Assembly (NCBI RefSeq): GCF_030704535.1
Contig: NC_081817.1
Span: forward strand, 26,785,001-26,849,000
DNA length: 64,000 bases
Source of the DNA: Vitis vinifera
Taxonomy: Eukaryota; Streptophyta; Magnoliopsida; Vitales; Vitaceae
Reading direction: 5' to 3'
How positions within the stretch are numbered: position 1 is the stretch's first letter; each line of letters opens with the position of its first letter. The notes beneath the pieces were generated by a model. The model saw only the letters and a program-made list of their open reading frames with translations. It was not told where the DNA came from and made no database searches. The position numbers and the translations under genes were made by a program. This document shows positions 1 through 32,843 of the stretch, in pieces.

Positions 1-1135
1 CTTTTTGGCTTTTTATGTAAATACCCTAATCTAATTTTAAAAATTCGGAACTCAAAAAGGATTGGGACTCTAATAATAAGGGGGTCGTGGAAAGATCCAA
101 AACCTATTATTCCTTCCTATAAAATATCCCATCTTTGCTTGAATTGGTTAAACACATCCAAAATTTAGTCTCATTATTTTAAAACAAACCAAGAGAAGCT
201 TCCTGAAAACAAATATTTTACAAGCCAACTAACCCTTGGAATCTAACCCACCTTTGTATTTTAATCCATTTCCCTAACTATTTCCTTTTGAAAGGCATCA
301 ATCTCTCAAAATAAGTCCAGATTTCTAAGAAAAATGTCTCAATCCAAAAGACTTAGTCCAATCATTCTCAACCTCCCTTTCAAATACCCATAAAGATTTT
401 TATTTTTATTTTTTATTTTTATATTTGGTTAATATTGGTATAAAATATTCATTAATTTTTTAGAAAATAAAATGCTAATTATGGCATATCTAGTGACCAT
501 AACTAGGTTGTACTTTACTAGTACTAATATAACAAAAATAGTAATTAATATTTAAAGGGAGAATTTTTTTGGTCTCTACTTTCTCTTCAAATGGTTGAAT
601 TCTTAGTATGTAAAAGGAAAATGGGTCAAAAAATAGACAGGTGGAATTAATTTTTTTTTTTTAAATTTTTGAAGATCTTTAAAATTTTTATTTCTTTTTA
701 TTTTCATTTTTACATATTTAAAATTTATTTATTTTTATTCCCTTTTAATTTGAATTTCAAAAAAGGTAAAATAGGTGGAAAAACAAGCCCAAAATAGCTC
801 AAGATGAACCTAATTATGGAGATGGTTTTGGATTGAAATAACAATTATTTTATACCAAAAAATAGATAATTACTGAAAAAGGATTTTCTGTTTTTTATTC
901 GAATCCAATCACGAGGTGACATGTGCACCATGTGCATTACAGTTCACGCACGTTCCCTATTGGCCTGAATGGTACTGAGAGAGAGAGAAAACCAATCACC
1001 ACATTACACGTGTCCGAATACTAACTGATGTAGCGGATTATGATTGGTTAGCGAGAAAAACTGCAACAAACAATGTTGGATTCGGGTTCTTGTGATCACC
1101 TCGCCTGGTTATGTTTTGTTGTACCAAATTGTAAC
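1..1135. other. AT-rich upstream region of SCPL gene 1
   Basis: No gene is visible here. The stretch is AT-rich with several poly-T runs. The last 250 bases are less AT-rich and hold promoter-like elements (a CACGTG core at 1007-1012, a short GA repeat around 979-990, and a TATA box just downstream). Confidence 0.6.
1007..1012 (+). promoter_or_regulatory. G-box (CACGTG) upstream of SCPL gene 1
   Basis: CACGTG lies in the context TTACACGTGTCC, about 130 bases upstream of the TATA box and 216 bases upstream of the ATG. G-boxes bind bZIP and bHLH factors in plants. That this one is functional is an inference from position only. Confidence 0.4.
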
Positions 1136-1143
1136 TATATAAA
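1136..1143 (+). promoter_or_regulatory. TATA box of SCPL gene 1
   Basis: TATATAAA lies 85-92 bases upstream of the chosen start codon. This would place transcription start near 1165-1175 and leave a 5' UTR of roughly 55 bases. Confidence 0.6.
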
Positions 1144-1227
1144 TCCCCCCTCTTGGATCCAAAATCTCAAACCAGTTTTCCTCCCTTCATTGTCTTCCAC
1201 TTTCCGTTTGGAGAGCAAGAAAAAAGA

Positions 1228-5180
<3,953 letters not shown>

Positions 5181-6600
5181 TGGGCTGCTTCAATATTTTT
5201 CGTGCCTTTTAGTCATAATGGTTAATTCACTGCTGATCTGTTGCTCATTCATCCTTCTATTTGATTCTTATGAATTGTTCAAAATTATACATATTTAGTA
5301 TATAAATTTATTGCCTTGGTCGAATTCCAATTACTATAATGGTCTTTTTATTTATTTATTTATTTTTATTTTTGTTTAATTCGCGGGCCTAGGACAAAGC
5401 CTAGGCTGGGAATGAAATTCCCAATCCAGCTCGAGCCCAGCTCAAGGCCTGCCTGGGTCAGGGAAAGGAGGCCCCAGCCCTGGATCGTCTTGCCCAAGCT
5501 CAGTTGCATGATTCATTTTGTGGTAGTGTGACGAAGAGCGGTTTTCACTCCATTTTCAAATGAGACAAAAAAGATTTGAGAATAAGAATAAACTAATTAT
5601 TTTTATTTAATATTTAAAGTTATTTTTAATTTTAAATTGTAATATTAAATAATTTTATTAAACATATTTAATTTATTTAATAACTTAAACTAAGTTATTA
5701 AGACACTTTAAATCATTAAGTTAATCGGATAGTGTTAAAAAAAACTTAATTATTGAATAATTTTATAAGTTCTGATATGGTAATCATAATTTTTTTAATC
5801 TTAAATAATAAATTAACTTTAAATTAAACTCTTTTATATAGAATAACAAATTATATACGAAATAAAAACAATATTTTTATTAAACAAGTATTTAGTGTAA
5901 TAAAAATTAAATATATCTATAATAACTAATAACTTCTTAAAATTATTATTTAATTAGACAAAATAATAACCATAAATGGTTCTAATAAGATGCATAATTT
6001 CATTACTTAACTCCCATTATTATGCAAAATTCAAATATGAAAGGAAACTTGTGAACTAGAATTACTGAAATAGAAAGTGCCTAGTGCTCGGAGTTGTGAT
6101 TTATTTCATTTCTTTAAAAAACTTGTTTTTGGAGAAAAATAGAGTGAAAAAAGTGCAAGAAAAGAAAAATTAAATGAAAATAAAAAATAGATTTAAAATT
6201 AATAAGTTATTTTTAGATATTATTTTAAATTCATTGTACTTATTTTAACTTTTTCATATAAAGATTAAATAATTTTAAAATATATACATTCTAATTAATG
6301 TTAATTATATTTGATTTTTTTTTATATTTTTCATAATTCAATTAAACATGAAAAAAATTATTTTTTTAGTACCTTTTTAGTTTTTATAGATAAGGGGAAA
6401 ATGATTGTAACCAATGTATACATCTAAATTAGGAATAAGATAAAAATAATTTTTCTTTAAAATTTTATTTTCTTTTTTCTTTTTTATTTCAAAGCTTTTA
6501 TTTGTTTTTTTTTTCTCCTATTTGGGTATCATTAAATTTCAAAAAGATGAAATATATAAAAAAAACTAAAAATAGCATATAGACAAACCAATAACCAGAG
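5181..6600. other. Intergenic spacer between SCPL genes 1 and 2
   Basis: No gene is seen. A GC-rich island of about 130 bases (about 5383-5515), containing several AGGCCT or CCCAGC-like words, stands out in otherwise AT-rich DNA. From about 5560 the sequence resembles 19,065-19,900 upstream of the third SCPL gene, so the promoter-proximal spacer was duplicated with the gene. Confidence 0.6.
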
Positions 6601-6602
6601 TC

Positions 6603-6608
6603 CACGTG
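6603..6608 (+). promoter_or_regulatory. G-box (CACGTG) upstream of SCPL gene 2
   Basis: CACGTG in the context GTCCACGTGTCCC lies about 100 bases upstream of the TATA box. The aligned position upstream of SCPL gene 3 (about 20,049-20,060) reads GTTCAACCATCC, so the motif is absent there. Confidence 0.45.
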
Positions 6609-6708
6609 TCCCAAAGAACACAGATTACTAAATAAGCCCGTTCATCTTTTGTTTGTTTTTATTACAATTGGGACATTCAAAGGAAGCATTTTGTTAATAC
6701 CAATTTTG

Positions 6709-6716
6709 TATATATA
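6709..6716 (+). promoter_or_regulatory. TATA box of SCPL gene 2
   Basis: TATATATA lies 78-85 bases upstream of the ATG at 6794, the same arrangement as in the other two intact paralogues. Confidence 0.55.
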
Positions 6717-6793
6717 TCCGAACTTCAGTCCACTTTTCCTCTTGTCTCTCACTTTCTGATTGGAGAGCAAGAAGAAAGCAAGAGAAAACAATC

Positions 6794-13621
<6,828 letters not shown>

Positions 13622-13845
13622 CGGGCGTCTTCAATATTTCTGGTGGTTTTTAGTAGGGCTTTTAGTCATGATGGTTATTTATTGCTCATTCATCCTTCTT
13701 TTTAATGACATGTTAAAATTTGTGACTTGTTTAAAACATTGAAATTAAGGTGGGAAGGCTCTCCCGATGACAGTGTCTAATGAAAGTGTTTTTGTATTTT
13801 TGATTAGACGATAAAATACTTTGCAAAGTTGCAGAAAATGATATT

Positions 13846-15795
13846 ATAACCAAATTATGGTTGAAGTTAGAAAATTTGTATATGACCAAATTCCTTATGA
13901 ATTATTTATATTTTAAAAATTGATTATCGACTCTTCAAATGAAGGAATTTGTTTTACCAACAAAAGCTTTAATGTAAACATATTAGTTGAAGAACTCAAA
14001 GATAAAATAATTCACATGCAACGTGAGGTTTTAACGTGATTCAACTAACAATTCCTATATCCATGGATGAGGGAGAGTCATTCTATTATACAAGAGAAAA
14101 TATAATAGAGCATAAAAACTAAATACAACAATTGAGTTTGTGAAACATCTCATATTTCCCAATTCTTTGCATTTAGATTTTGAAACAAAAGCTCATTTAC
14201 TTCATTGAATATTGTCTATTTTTTCCTCATGTCTCTATCCCCGTATAATCTTTACCAATCCATCTTCATTTCATAACCTTTTCCCCAACTTAGAATATTT
14301 TATAAAAATAATTTTAAAAACTTTATTTATTATTTATTGGAAATTTAATATTGCAATGATATATGAATATAGAAAATAATTCATATGATATTCTTTACAA
14401 AAAGAATCTATACCAATTAGGGATTTGAAATGCTTTCCAATAGAACCTACATCCCTTAACTAACACCTTGACTTCTTATATGTTTTCTTATCAAATTCTT
14501 ATGAGCACTTTATGCATATGATATATCTAATAATTTCTCAATGAAGGATGCCAAGGTAACTTTGGATTCAAAAGAGTTGAAGAAAATGGCGTTTGAGAGT
14601 AGAAAAGAGGGTTCATTTGATTTAGTCCCAAGAAGAAGAGTAAGAAAGAAAAACCACTATAGGAATAGTTGGTTAAGATCAAAATTGATGTTCAAGAGAA
14701 ACAATAAATATTTCAATTGGAATGAGGAAAAAAATAAATACTAGAGGAATTATTCGTATAAGATTGTAGGACATTGATCTTTTTTGGATTTTTTATTTAT
14801 TTATGATCCTATTTTAAAAATATATTTTTATATTATAGTTTTGATATGAATTTTTTATTTTTGGTGGACAGCATTCGTATAAGAGTTGTTGAGCATCGAC
14901 AATTAATCTAAAAAATCTTCCCACATGAAAGTAAAAAAAATATGTTTAATAATTTAGTAGAGAAAAAAAAACTAAGTATATAATAGTACTTTTAGGGTTA
15001 AATAAAAAAATTTAGGGTTAAAATGAATAAAATAGTAGTACTTCTAAAAATCTTTAAGATATAGATATATAAAACAAAAATTCACAACATAACAAATAAC
15101 ATTTCATAATGTAACTTCTATTTTTCTTAGTTCTCTAATTCTCAGAATCATCATATACTTAAAACCTCTTTATTTTTTACGGTATTAAGTTTTGATATCA
15201 AAATCTTTTCATCTTTTTTAATTAATGATCATATCTTACTTTTTAGAGCCTCTTAGGATTCAATATATTAATTTTATACCACATCCATTGTTTGTGGATA
15301 GTAAAAACAAAATATGCTTTATAAATTAATAAATTATTTATTTAACAATAAATCAATAATTTAGCTAAGATAATAATTTCTTGTGATCCCAAAAGTATTA
15401 TTTTATAGGAGTTTTACCAAACTATTTTCTTGACTTTATTTGCATATACACATAACATGTCCCTTTAATTAATATATCGACTCCTCAGGTCCTGATTGTT
15501 CTTCTTTGGGTTATGGAGCAATGAAAGAGCTTAGCTCATTTAGGGTCCATAGCGATGGCAAAACTCTTTACAGAAAGAGATATGCATGGAACAAGGGTAA
15601 AAGATTTTTCTTTCACCATCAATCTCTTTTGCAACCAAATTTATATTCCTCGGATATTTTTGGTCCATTTTTTATTTTTATTTTTATTTTGTTTCCATTG
15701 AAAATGCTTATTCTTGGAGTCACTCGCGGGAGTAGGGTTCTCATACTCAAACACAACATTCGACTACCAGAGCGGTGGAGAGTGGAAAAACATAA
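13846..15795 (+). pseudogene. Truncated SCPL copy: intron 1, exon 2 and part of exon 3
   Basis: A partial duplicate of the SCPL gene. 13,846-14,871 matches intron 1 of gene 2. 15,489-15,596 is a full-length 108-nt exon 2, still open, with GG-PGCSS changed to GG-PDCSS. 15,700-15,795 matches the first third of exon 3. There is no exon 1. The exon-3 acceptor has lost its AG (TTTCCATTG where the paralogues read TTTCAGTTG). Homology stops after the residues matching GGDRK. Exons 4-7, including the nucleophile Ser, Asp and His, are missing. It cannot encode an enzyme. Part of its intron (about 14,990-15,480) looks closer to intron 1 of gene 1 than of gene 2. Confidence 0.85.
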
Positions 15796-16418
15796 AGGGT
15801 TAAATTTACAAATTTGAAATGATTTCATCTTTTTTAATTAAATAATTCTAAAAATTAAAGAATATCATAATATATAAGCCAAAAGATGTAACCTCGTTAA
15901 TCTTTGGTTGATTTCTTCTAAAATTCTTAAACTTTTCACTATTTTGAGCTTTAATAATCGGATAAATGATTTAGTCTTTACAAAACTATAAACATCGTAC
16001 GAATATACGATGCGAGGGAATCAAATTAAAAAAAAAAAAAGTAAAAATATCCTTCTTGGCTTTGGTTCATGAAATAATAGTACTCAAAACTAAAAATAAG
16101 AATTGAGGAGAAACTTCCAACATACCAAATGAGACAGGTGCATGAGAAAGCCTCACTTTATGGGCAGTTTGGATATATACAAGGCCATGGCATCAAAGAG
16201 AATAGGGCATGGTGACCTTCTCAATAAGTATACTTTACCTTTGATCTCATCAAGAATCAAGATGCTTGTTGACACGGCCACCTTGCCTATTCCCATCAGC
16301 CACAATTCCACATCCCTGCTATTTCTTCTCCTCCATGGAAAACCACTTCTTTCTCTTGTAGAGAGAGAACAAGGAACCAGAAGGAATTGGTTAGCTTGTT
16401 TGTGACCAATGCTTAATG
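15796..16418. other. Intergenic stretch before the solo LTR
   Basis: 15,800-16,130 is AT-rich with nothing recognisable. 16,142-16,405 has more balanced composition and an open plus frame containing LDIYKAMASKRIGHGDLLNK, but no recognisable domain and no clear splice or promoter context. It may be a gene fragment of unknown origin. Confidence 0.35.
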
Positions 16419-16423
16419 GATAT

Positions 16424-17241
16424 TGTAGGGACTCCTCCCTCTGGGAAACACGTGGCACGCACCTCACAGTGACACGTGGCACGCATCATCATCCGAATCA
16501 CCACCATCCGGATTCCCCTAAAGATATGCATAAGGCAGTTCTCCTATCCGGATCACCTCAAGGAAAGGCAAAAGACGTTTCAACTTCTCCTATCCAAGGA
16601 AGAGCAAACGTCGCTGGCAAAGCACAGACATCCGGACAACCTTCATAATGCATCCACTCCACAATACATCCGGGCAATAAGCATGTGCCACCCGGATATA
16701 ATCATCCGGATCATCAATCAAAGTAAAGCAAGTCTTACACGCTATCACGACAGCCAGCTATGGCCCACATCCCATCACCTGCAGAATGAGAAGACAAGAG
16801 GAAGTGACAGCAAGTCACTTCCCACGATCATTCTACATAATCACTTCCCACGATCTCTGACAGCCGCATCACCTACCATGATCTCTGACAGCCGTTCGTA
16901 GGGTGATAATGCTCCTACTGGCACCTATTATCATCATCACAACATAAAATATCTCCTCACCATTAATGAAAGGAACAGTACCCCTGAAGCTGTATATATA
17001 TGCCTTCGCACGAAGAAGAAGGGGATCCCCTGGTAACCTCTTGATACCTAGTAAAAGGCCAACTGATTTATATCTCTCTCTCTTACCATGACTAACAATA
17101 TCATCGGAGGGTGCGTCCGGACACCCTGTCCGGATGCCTTCTTGCAGGAATGACGACTGGATCAAGAACCTTTACGAGTTGAGATCACGCGTCTATTCAT
17201 CTGTCAACTATCTGGATCACTTAAGACGTGAGACATCAACA
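16424..17241 (+). mobile_element. Solo LTR (818 bp) with GATAT target-site duplication
   Basis: The element starts TGTAGGGACTCC and ends ACATCAACA, giving the canonical TG...CA ends. GATAT precedes it (16,419-16,423) and follows it (17,242-17,246), a perfect 5-bp target-site duplication. It has no internal gag or pol, so it is a solo LTR left by recombination between two LTRs. TGTATATATATGCC near 16,991 is a plausible LTR TATA box, which sets the plus orientation. The LTR is rich in the word ATCCGG. Open frames across it are not genes. Confidence 0.88.
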
Positions 17242-17246
17242 GATAT

Positions 17247-18750
17247 CTCAAATATATATATATAAACAATGTGGTGGTACAAGAAGGCTAGCTATTTTTA
17301 ATGAGTAACATTGCCATTGAATTGATTACAATTTTTTTTTCCCAATTATATGGAAGTTCTTAGCAAGTTGGTTACTTAAAAAAATATCACCTACAAGTTG
17401 TTTGTTTGAATTGTAGGAGCAACATTTTGCGCCAAATTCAATTGGATTGAACTTCCATTTTTATTTTTATATTAACGTTAACTCTAGCTACCATATGAAA
17501 CGTCGTAGCATCTTCTTCTTAAATTGAGATTTCTTCTAGAGGCATGTTTGAAACACCAAAAACAAAAATAAAATAAGAAACACATTGTCTTTCTCATTCA
17601 TTACTTATTAAGATTTGGAAAGTCCTTTCCAAGAGATATTATGAATAGTCTTCCTTCTTATTTCCACTTTTATGGATATCAAACAAATCATAAATTTATT
17701 TTTATATATTGACCATTATTTTTGTGTAGATAAAAGTTGAAATATTCAACACAAACATGTGAAAATTATTTTATTATAAAGTCATATATGGTTTCACATT
17801 AGACTTCATTTTCAATTGTGGTGTGGTATACTTAAAATGTATTATCAAGATATTTCATCTAACCCCCAACTTATACTTAACATCTAATTTTAAGTATATT
17901 GCATATAATTATATATATTTAGTGATATTAAGTTGATATTTAGTCTCCCTAGTGGATCATATGTTTAGTTTGATTTTGTGTTTACATCATTGGAATTCAA
18001 CAAAGTTCCTAGAACTTTCCTTAATCACTTAACTATTTGAGTTCATGATTCCTTCTTTTCTAAGAAATTAGCTTGGAATTTATTTTGGCTTTGTGTTTAC
18101 ATCATTGGGATTGTCAAAGTTTTCTGAGCTTCCCTTAATTACTTAACTATTAGAGTCCATGATTCCTTGTTTTATAAAAAATTAGCTCGAAATTTATTTA
18201 ATTACCAATGGCCAATTCGTTTTAAGAAATTAGTTTAATATTGATTTTAAAATTTTGTAAGATGAGAAATAGATGAAATAAAAACGTCCAAATCTTAATA
18301 CTTTGAAATCTACATAGAAATTTAATCATGCATATACTACAAAACCATAAACCCTATTCAACTACTATAAAAATAAACATAAAAAACGGTAGATGCTCCA
18401 CTTTTCAATAAGTACTTAGTGACACTTAAATCTCATTAACTACTACTACCTTGATATATGCCTTTGAAAAAAAAATGAAAAATAAGTCATGCATTTTTTT
18501 TCCTAACATGAATAAATTAAGGTTAGGTGTGACAATGAAATGAGTAACTTGAATTGACATTTGATACATTAATAAACTAAATGCAACATAAGATAGTAGA
18601 AAAGTTTCTTCAATATATGAAGTGTAGAAATTTAAGCCCTAATCTTCATGTTTCAATTTCCAATTTTTATTGATTATGAAATTGAGAGTAGCCATTATAT
18701 CTTGAAGGAGTCTGATTTTAGTTGAAAATCTTACCTTAATTTCAAGTTAA
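17247..18750. other. AT-rich intergenic DNA
   Basis: No gene, RNA or clear repeat is recognised. A roughly 110-bp phrase is weakly repeated (about 17,960-18,075 and 18,080-18,190, sharing TTTGTGTTTACATCATTGG), suggesting an old small tandem duplication. Confidence 0.4.
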
Positions 18751-19246
18751 GTGGGTGTTGGATAAATTTTAATACTTATTACTTAATGACTTAAGTTTAC
18801 GTTAAATTATTCTTAAGTCGTTAACTTAAAATTATTTGATAAAATCAACTTAAAATTTATCTTAAATTAGCATATTTATCATCATTAGTTGTAATCAATA
18901 TTATCATCATTAATTTTAATTAATATTTATTTTTATTAATCTTAAGTAATAAATTTGTTTATTAAACATATATAAGGTAACCTTAAAATATAATTACTAT
19001 AAAAAATTAGTCATACATATAGAGTAATGATGATTAAATATATTTTCATTAGATGTGGTTAAATAAGATAAAAAAGATTTGAGAATAAGAATAAATTAAC
19101 TATTTTTACTTAATATTTAAATTCATTTTTAATTTTAAGTTATAATATTAAGTTATTTTACGAAATATACTTAATTTATTTAATAATTTAAATTAAGTTA
19201 TTAAGTCACTTTAAGTCATTAAATTAATCTACCAAACACCTTTGTG
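18751..19246. mobile_element. Palindromic MITE-like element upstream of SCPL gene 3
   Basis: The left end GGGTGTTGGATAAATTTTAA is matched in inverse by the right end TTAATCTACCAAACACC. The arms continue as inverted copies (ATTACTTAATGACTTAA versus TTAAGTCACTTTAAGTCATTAA). A diverged form of the right arm occurs at about 5,690-5,740 before gene 2, so it predates or accompanied the duplication. Confidence 0.55.
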
Positions 19247-20226
19247 TTCAAAATAACTTAATTATTGAAAAAAAATGAAGAAGACCATTAAGTTTATTAT
19301 TCTAATATGGTAACCAAAATTTTTTTAATCTTAAATAATAAATTTAATTCAAATTAAACTCTTTTATATAGAATAATAAAAACAATATTTTATTAAACAA
19401 GTATTTCAATACACTTACCAAGAGTACTATGATAACAAAAATTAAATATTTCTATAATAACTAATAATTTCTTAAAATTATTATTTGATTAATTAAGCAT
19501 AATAATAACCATAAATGGTTCTAATAACTTTTTATAAGAAGCATAATTTCATTACTTAACTCCCATTATTGTGCAAAATGCAAATATGAAAGGAAACTTG
19601 TGAAGTAGGATAAGCTTGGTATCATTCCTTATTACAGTTTGATTTATTTTCCTTTTTAAAAAAAAATGTATTTGGAGTAAAAATAGAAAATATGAATTAT
19701 TTTAACTTTTTAGTTACACATCTAAATTAGGATAGAAACTTGTGAACTGGAATAAGCTTGGTATCATTCCTTATCAGAGTTTGATTTATTTCCCTTTTTT
19801 TTTTAAAAAAAAAATGTTTTTAGAGTAAAAATAGAAAATATGAATTATTTAAACTTTTTAGTTACACATCTAAATTAGGATATATCAATTAAATAAGATA
19901 AAATTAATTTTTTTCTCTAAAATTTTATTCTATTTTTTCTTTTTTGTTTCTGAACTTTTGTTTGTTTTTATTTCCTGGTATCTTTGAATTTTAAAAATAT
20001 ATATTAAAAAAAAAACTAAAAATTGCATGTGGACAAACCAATAATCCAAGTTCAACCATCCAAAAGAACACATATATTACCAAATAAGTCCGTTCATACG
20101 ATTGGGACATTCAAAGGAAGCATTTTGTTAATACCAATGTTGTATATATATATATATCCAAAACCTCAATTCACTTTTCCTCCTCTCTCACTTTCTGATT
20201 GGAGAGAAAGAAAGTAAGAGAAAACA
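19065..20226 (+). repeat. Duplicated promoter and upstream block of SCPL gene 3
   Basis: The block is similar to about 5,560-6,793 upstream of SCPL gene 2: AAAAAGATTTGAGAATAAGA near the start and GGGACATTCAAAGGAAGCAT near the end occur in both. Within it, about 19,600-19,730 and 19,735-19,880 form a further local duplication sharing ATAAGCTTGGTATCATTCCT. The promoter travelled with the gene during tandem duplication. Confidence 0.75.
20143..20157 (+). promoter_or_regulatory. TATA box of SCPL gene 3
   Basis: An extended TATATATATATATA run lies about 70-85 bases before the ATG at 20,227. It is longer than in gene 2, through TA-repeat expansion. Confidence 0.5.
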
Positions 20227-30161
<9,935 letters not shown>

Positions 30162-30516
30162 CTGGCTTCCTCAAGTCTTTCTCTATGGAGAAGTGAATAA
30201 TGAGTGAAAGGATGCTAGTCATCTTCTTTCTCCTCAAAGCACCATTGTTTTATAAGTAGAAAATCCTGGATTTCTAGTCTTGGTAGAGTGACACATAGCC
30301 CTTCCTTTGACAAGTCTCAGTAGAGGTGAGTTTCTGGAGACCCACTATAAGAATTCAAGATCCCCTGTCTTCAAATCCTAAATAAGTGGAGCTTTCTGTT
30401 TTCAGACCTTAAAATGATGAAATTTCAGAAAACTATATTTTCACGTATAAATAAAAATGATTTAGTTGAAAAGAAGAAACTGACACTGCCATCTTATTAG
30501 CAATTCAAATGGATGA
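30162..30516. other. 3' flank of SCPL gene 3
   Basis: It contains the likely 3' UTR. No further coding sequence is seen. Composition is less AT-rich up to about 30,450. Confidence 0.4.
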
Positions 30517-31206
30517 CTAAGATAGTTTTTGTTTTTTTGGCTTAATTCTAAATAAAATTTATTTTTAACTTAATACTAAATAATTTTTAATAATATTAAG
30601 TATTAAGTTGTTTATTTTTTTAATATTTTATTTCTATTAAGTATTAAGCTGTTTGTTTTTTATATACTAAAAATCAATATCTTAATATTTTAATATATTA
30701 AAAAAATATAATTTAACGTATTTCTAAAAAGTTCAAAATAATAAAATTATTATAATAAATAATTTATCATTATCATTCTTACAAAAAATATTTAATATAT
30801 TTATTTTTTATATAATTAAAATAAAATATTTAAACTTAATAATATGAACACAAATTTAAATAATTAAAAACAAATTAAACAAATTTAAATAATAAATAAT
30901 GGGTTTTACGCGGGTGAGTTTTAATGTGGTGAGATGTTGCCTTCTTCTGTGGCTGCGACGAACACTCTATCACCGCCGCACTGCCACCCAATCTCGAGAC
31001 TGCCTTCCTCACACCAAACGCTGCCGTTGTAGAACAATGGTCGGGTTGAAAATTGTATTTGGGGAGGCTTCAAAAACTGGTTTTTTCTATTCGGCCAAAA
31101 ATTTTAAAAATTCAGTAATAAGTTATTAAAAATTAAAAAAAAAAACAACTTAAATTCTAAAAGCAAATTGCTTTCAGCAAAAAGTCAAAAAAACAAACGC
31201 CACCTA
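30517..31206. mobile_element. Larger MITE-family member with a GC-rich core
   Basis: The right end AAAAAAACAAACGCCACCTAA matches the family terminus. The left end TAAGATAGTTTTTGTTTTTTTGG is a weaker inverse. The interior has ATATTAAGTATTAAG-type words. A GC-rich core (about 30,899-31,090) is foreign in composition and may be captured sequence. It is open on the plus strand for 76 codons but has no recognisable domain. Confidence 0.45.
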
Positions 31207-31974
31207 ATTGTTAATGACTACCAGTCAGCAAATACAGTGTGTGCACGTCAATGGTTTTGAGAAAGTCATGAAATTCTTTCCTGCTGTGGTAGCTACATTT
31301 TCAATCTTCCCAAACCAATCTGAATTCTCCTCAAATTACACGACTTTGGTAAGACCCCAGCCTTGAAGGAGGCTTCCATAGCATCAAAAATTGATTCCTT
31401 CAATCATCATCAAAGAAAGAAAAGAAATAAAGTCTCGTGAGTTAGTAACTAAGAGAATAAATTCTATCTGAAACATGACATACAAATGACATAGCTTTTA
31501 AACACATCTCACCTTAATTCAAAACATGGAACTGCATTTGGTTCTACTGACATGAGTTTGATCACTGTGATGTTCATGATACGATTCCGCAATCTCAAAC
31601 ATATAAAAGGACATAAATTAAGAAGGGAAAGAGCTTGTATGTGATTTCAATTTATGTTGCTATTTTAAATTGAATTTGGAAATAAGCAACCACTGATGCT
31701 TACATAGAATTGTGAGAGACAGCAACAAGAGGAACAAAGTTGGAAGAGAAAATTCCTGCAAAATTGCTGTCAAAAGGTACCTCTTGGTCAATTAAGAGTG
31801 AAGATCTAGCAGGAATTGTGAAGTAATTTGAATTATTGATAAAAAAAAAAAAAAGTATTTGTTTTGAGAAGGGATGGTGTGAAAAGTGAACATGTATACA
31901 GACAGACCTTGACAAGGGAATGGAAGGTTTTGACAGAGCACATAAGCAAATCTCAACTTGTAGGCATTGGCCCA
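31207..31974. other. Spacer between SCPL cluster and NLR region
   Basis: No gene is supported. It lies 3' of the NLR relics, and parts may be their degraded 3' UTR sequence. Confidence 0.35.
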
Positions 31975-32280
31975 TCAAGCCATCTGAACTTTAACAAAGA
32001 AAATCAAGGTCAGAGTTGTAGGATGCCAAAGCAGGGACTCATCACCTGAAAAGGAAACCACATTGGGATATTGATTGCAAGTGCGGAATGCTGCAGGAGA
32101 GATCAAGATGTGGAGGCTCCACTCTGATCGAGGCACCCTGAGGTTCTTGCAATATTCAATCTGTAATGATTTTAGGAAAGCCCTGGTAAACAGTGAAGTG
32201 GTGCAACTTTGGGATGGATGTGGTGATTCACAGCTGAGAGAAGGGCTTGAGAGCGGAGGGAAATTTCCATCCAAAAGGAA
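31975..32280 (-). pseudogene. LRR-domain relic of an NLR gene
   Basis: The minus frame reads LKSLQIEYCKNLRVPRSEWS and later YPNVVSFSGDESLL. These are recognisably the same LRR modules found near the 3' ends of the two NLR genes in this window (LRIEYCQNLQTHLSDWGLHR and CPDVVSFRENDCLPLP in the pseudogene). Homology is limited to about 300 bases and the frame is broken on both sides. It is the remnant of an additional CNL copy just downstream of the split pseudogene. Confidence 0.65.
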
Positions 32281-32784
32281 CTGAGAATGAGCTTTCCTCT
32301 ATCAACCTGTGTGCCAATGTTTAAAGGGCACTCAGGTTTCTGTTATGATTCTTTCTCTTTCCTTTTCCAACACATAATGCAAAAAAATTCAAATAGAATA
32401 AAGTGGAAGTGGCCTTCTGCATATAACCATAAAATTGAAGATGTCTAATAAGAAAATATTTCAAGAGAAAAATTCAAGGTGCCTAAGAAGTGTTTTAAAA
32501 TATGAATAGGCGCACCATAGTAATGATGCGAGAGAAGGAAGTAAATCTCTGCAGACTAAGGAGAATCTATTCTGAGCTTGGAACTCATTCTAATTCAGCA
32601 GTACACTTCCATTCGAGGGATATATGAGCAACTATGAATGGGCTGATCCACATTTGGGGACTCAGGATTTCAGTTGCAGCTTCTTTCCTGTCATTCCTTC
32701 ACATTAGAGTGGAATTTCCATTTACACTAAAAGTGAAAATGACACAGAGCAGATGAAGAAGAGCTGTGAGTTGTAAATGGGAAG

Positions 32785-32791
32785 GTGTACC
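32785..32791 (-). other. Probable splice donor in the 3' UTR of the NLR pseudogene
   Basis: On the minus strand CTTCAG is followed by GTACAC, about 50 bases after the stop codon. Equivalent CAG|GTATGC sites follow the stop of the intact NLR (50,435-50,441) and of a third relic (49,755-49,762), so a 3' UTR intron seems ancestral to this clade. Confidence 0.45.
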
Positions 32792-32843
32792 TGAAGCAGG
32801 GAAAGCAGCATTCCACATGAATTGATATAGTGGAATGCATGAA

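Noticed and set aside
16142..16901. Open frames of 79-141 codons on both strands across 16,142-16,901
   Set aside because: Most fall inside the solo LTR or straddle its edge, so they are chance frames. The part before the LTR has no recognised domain.
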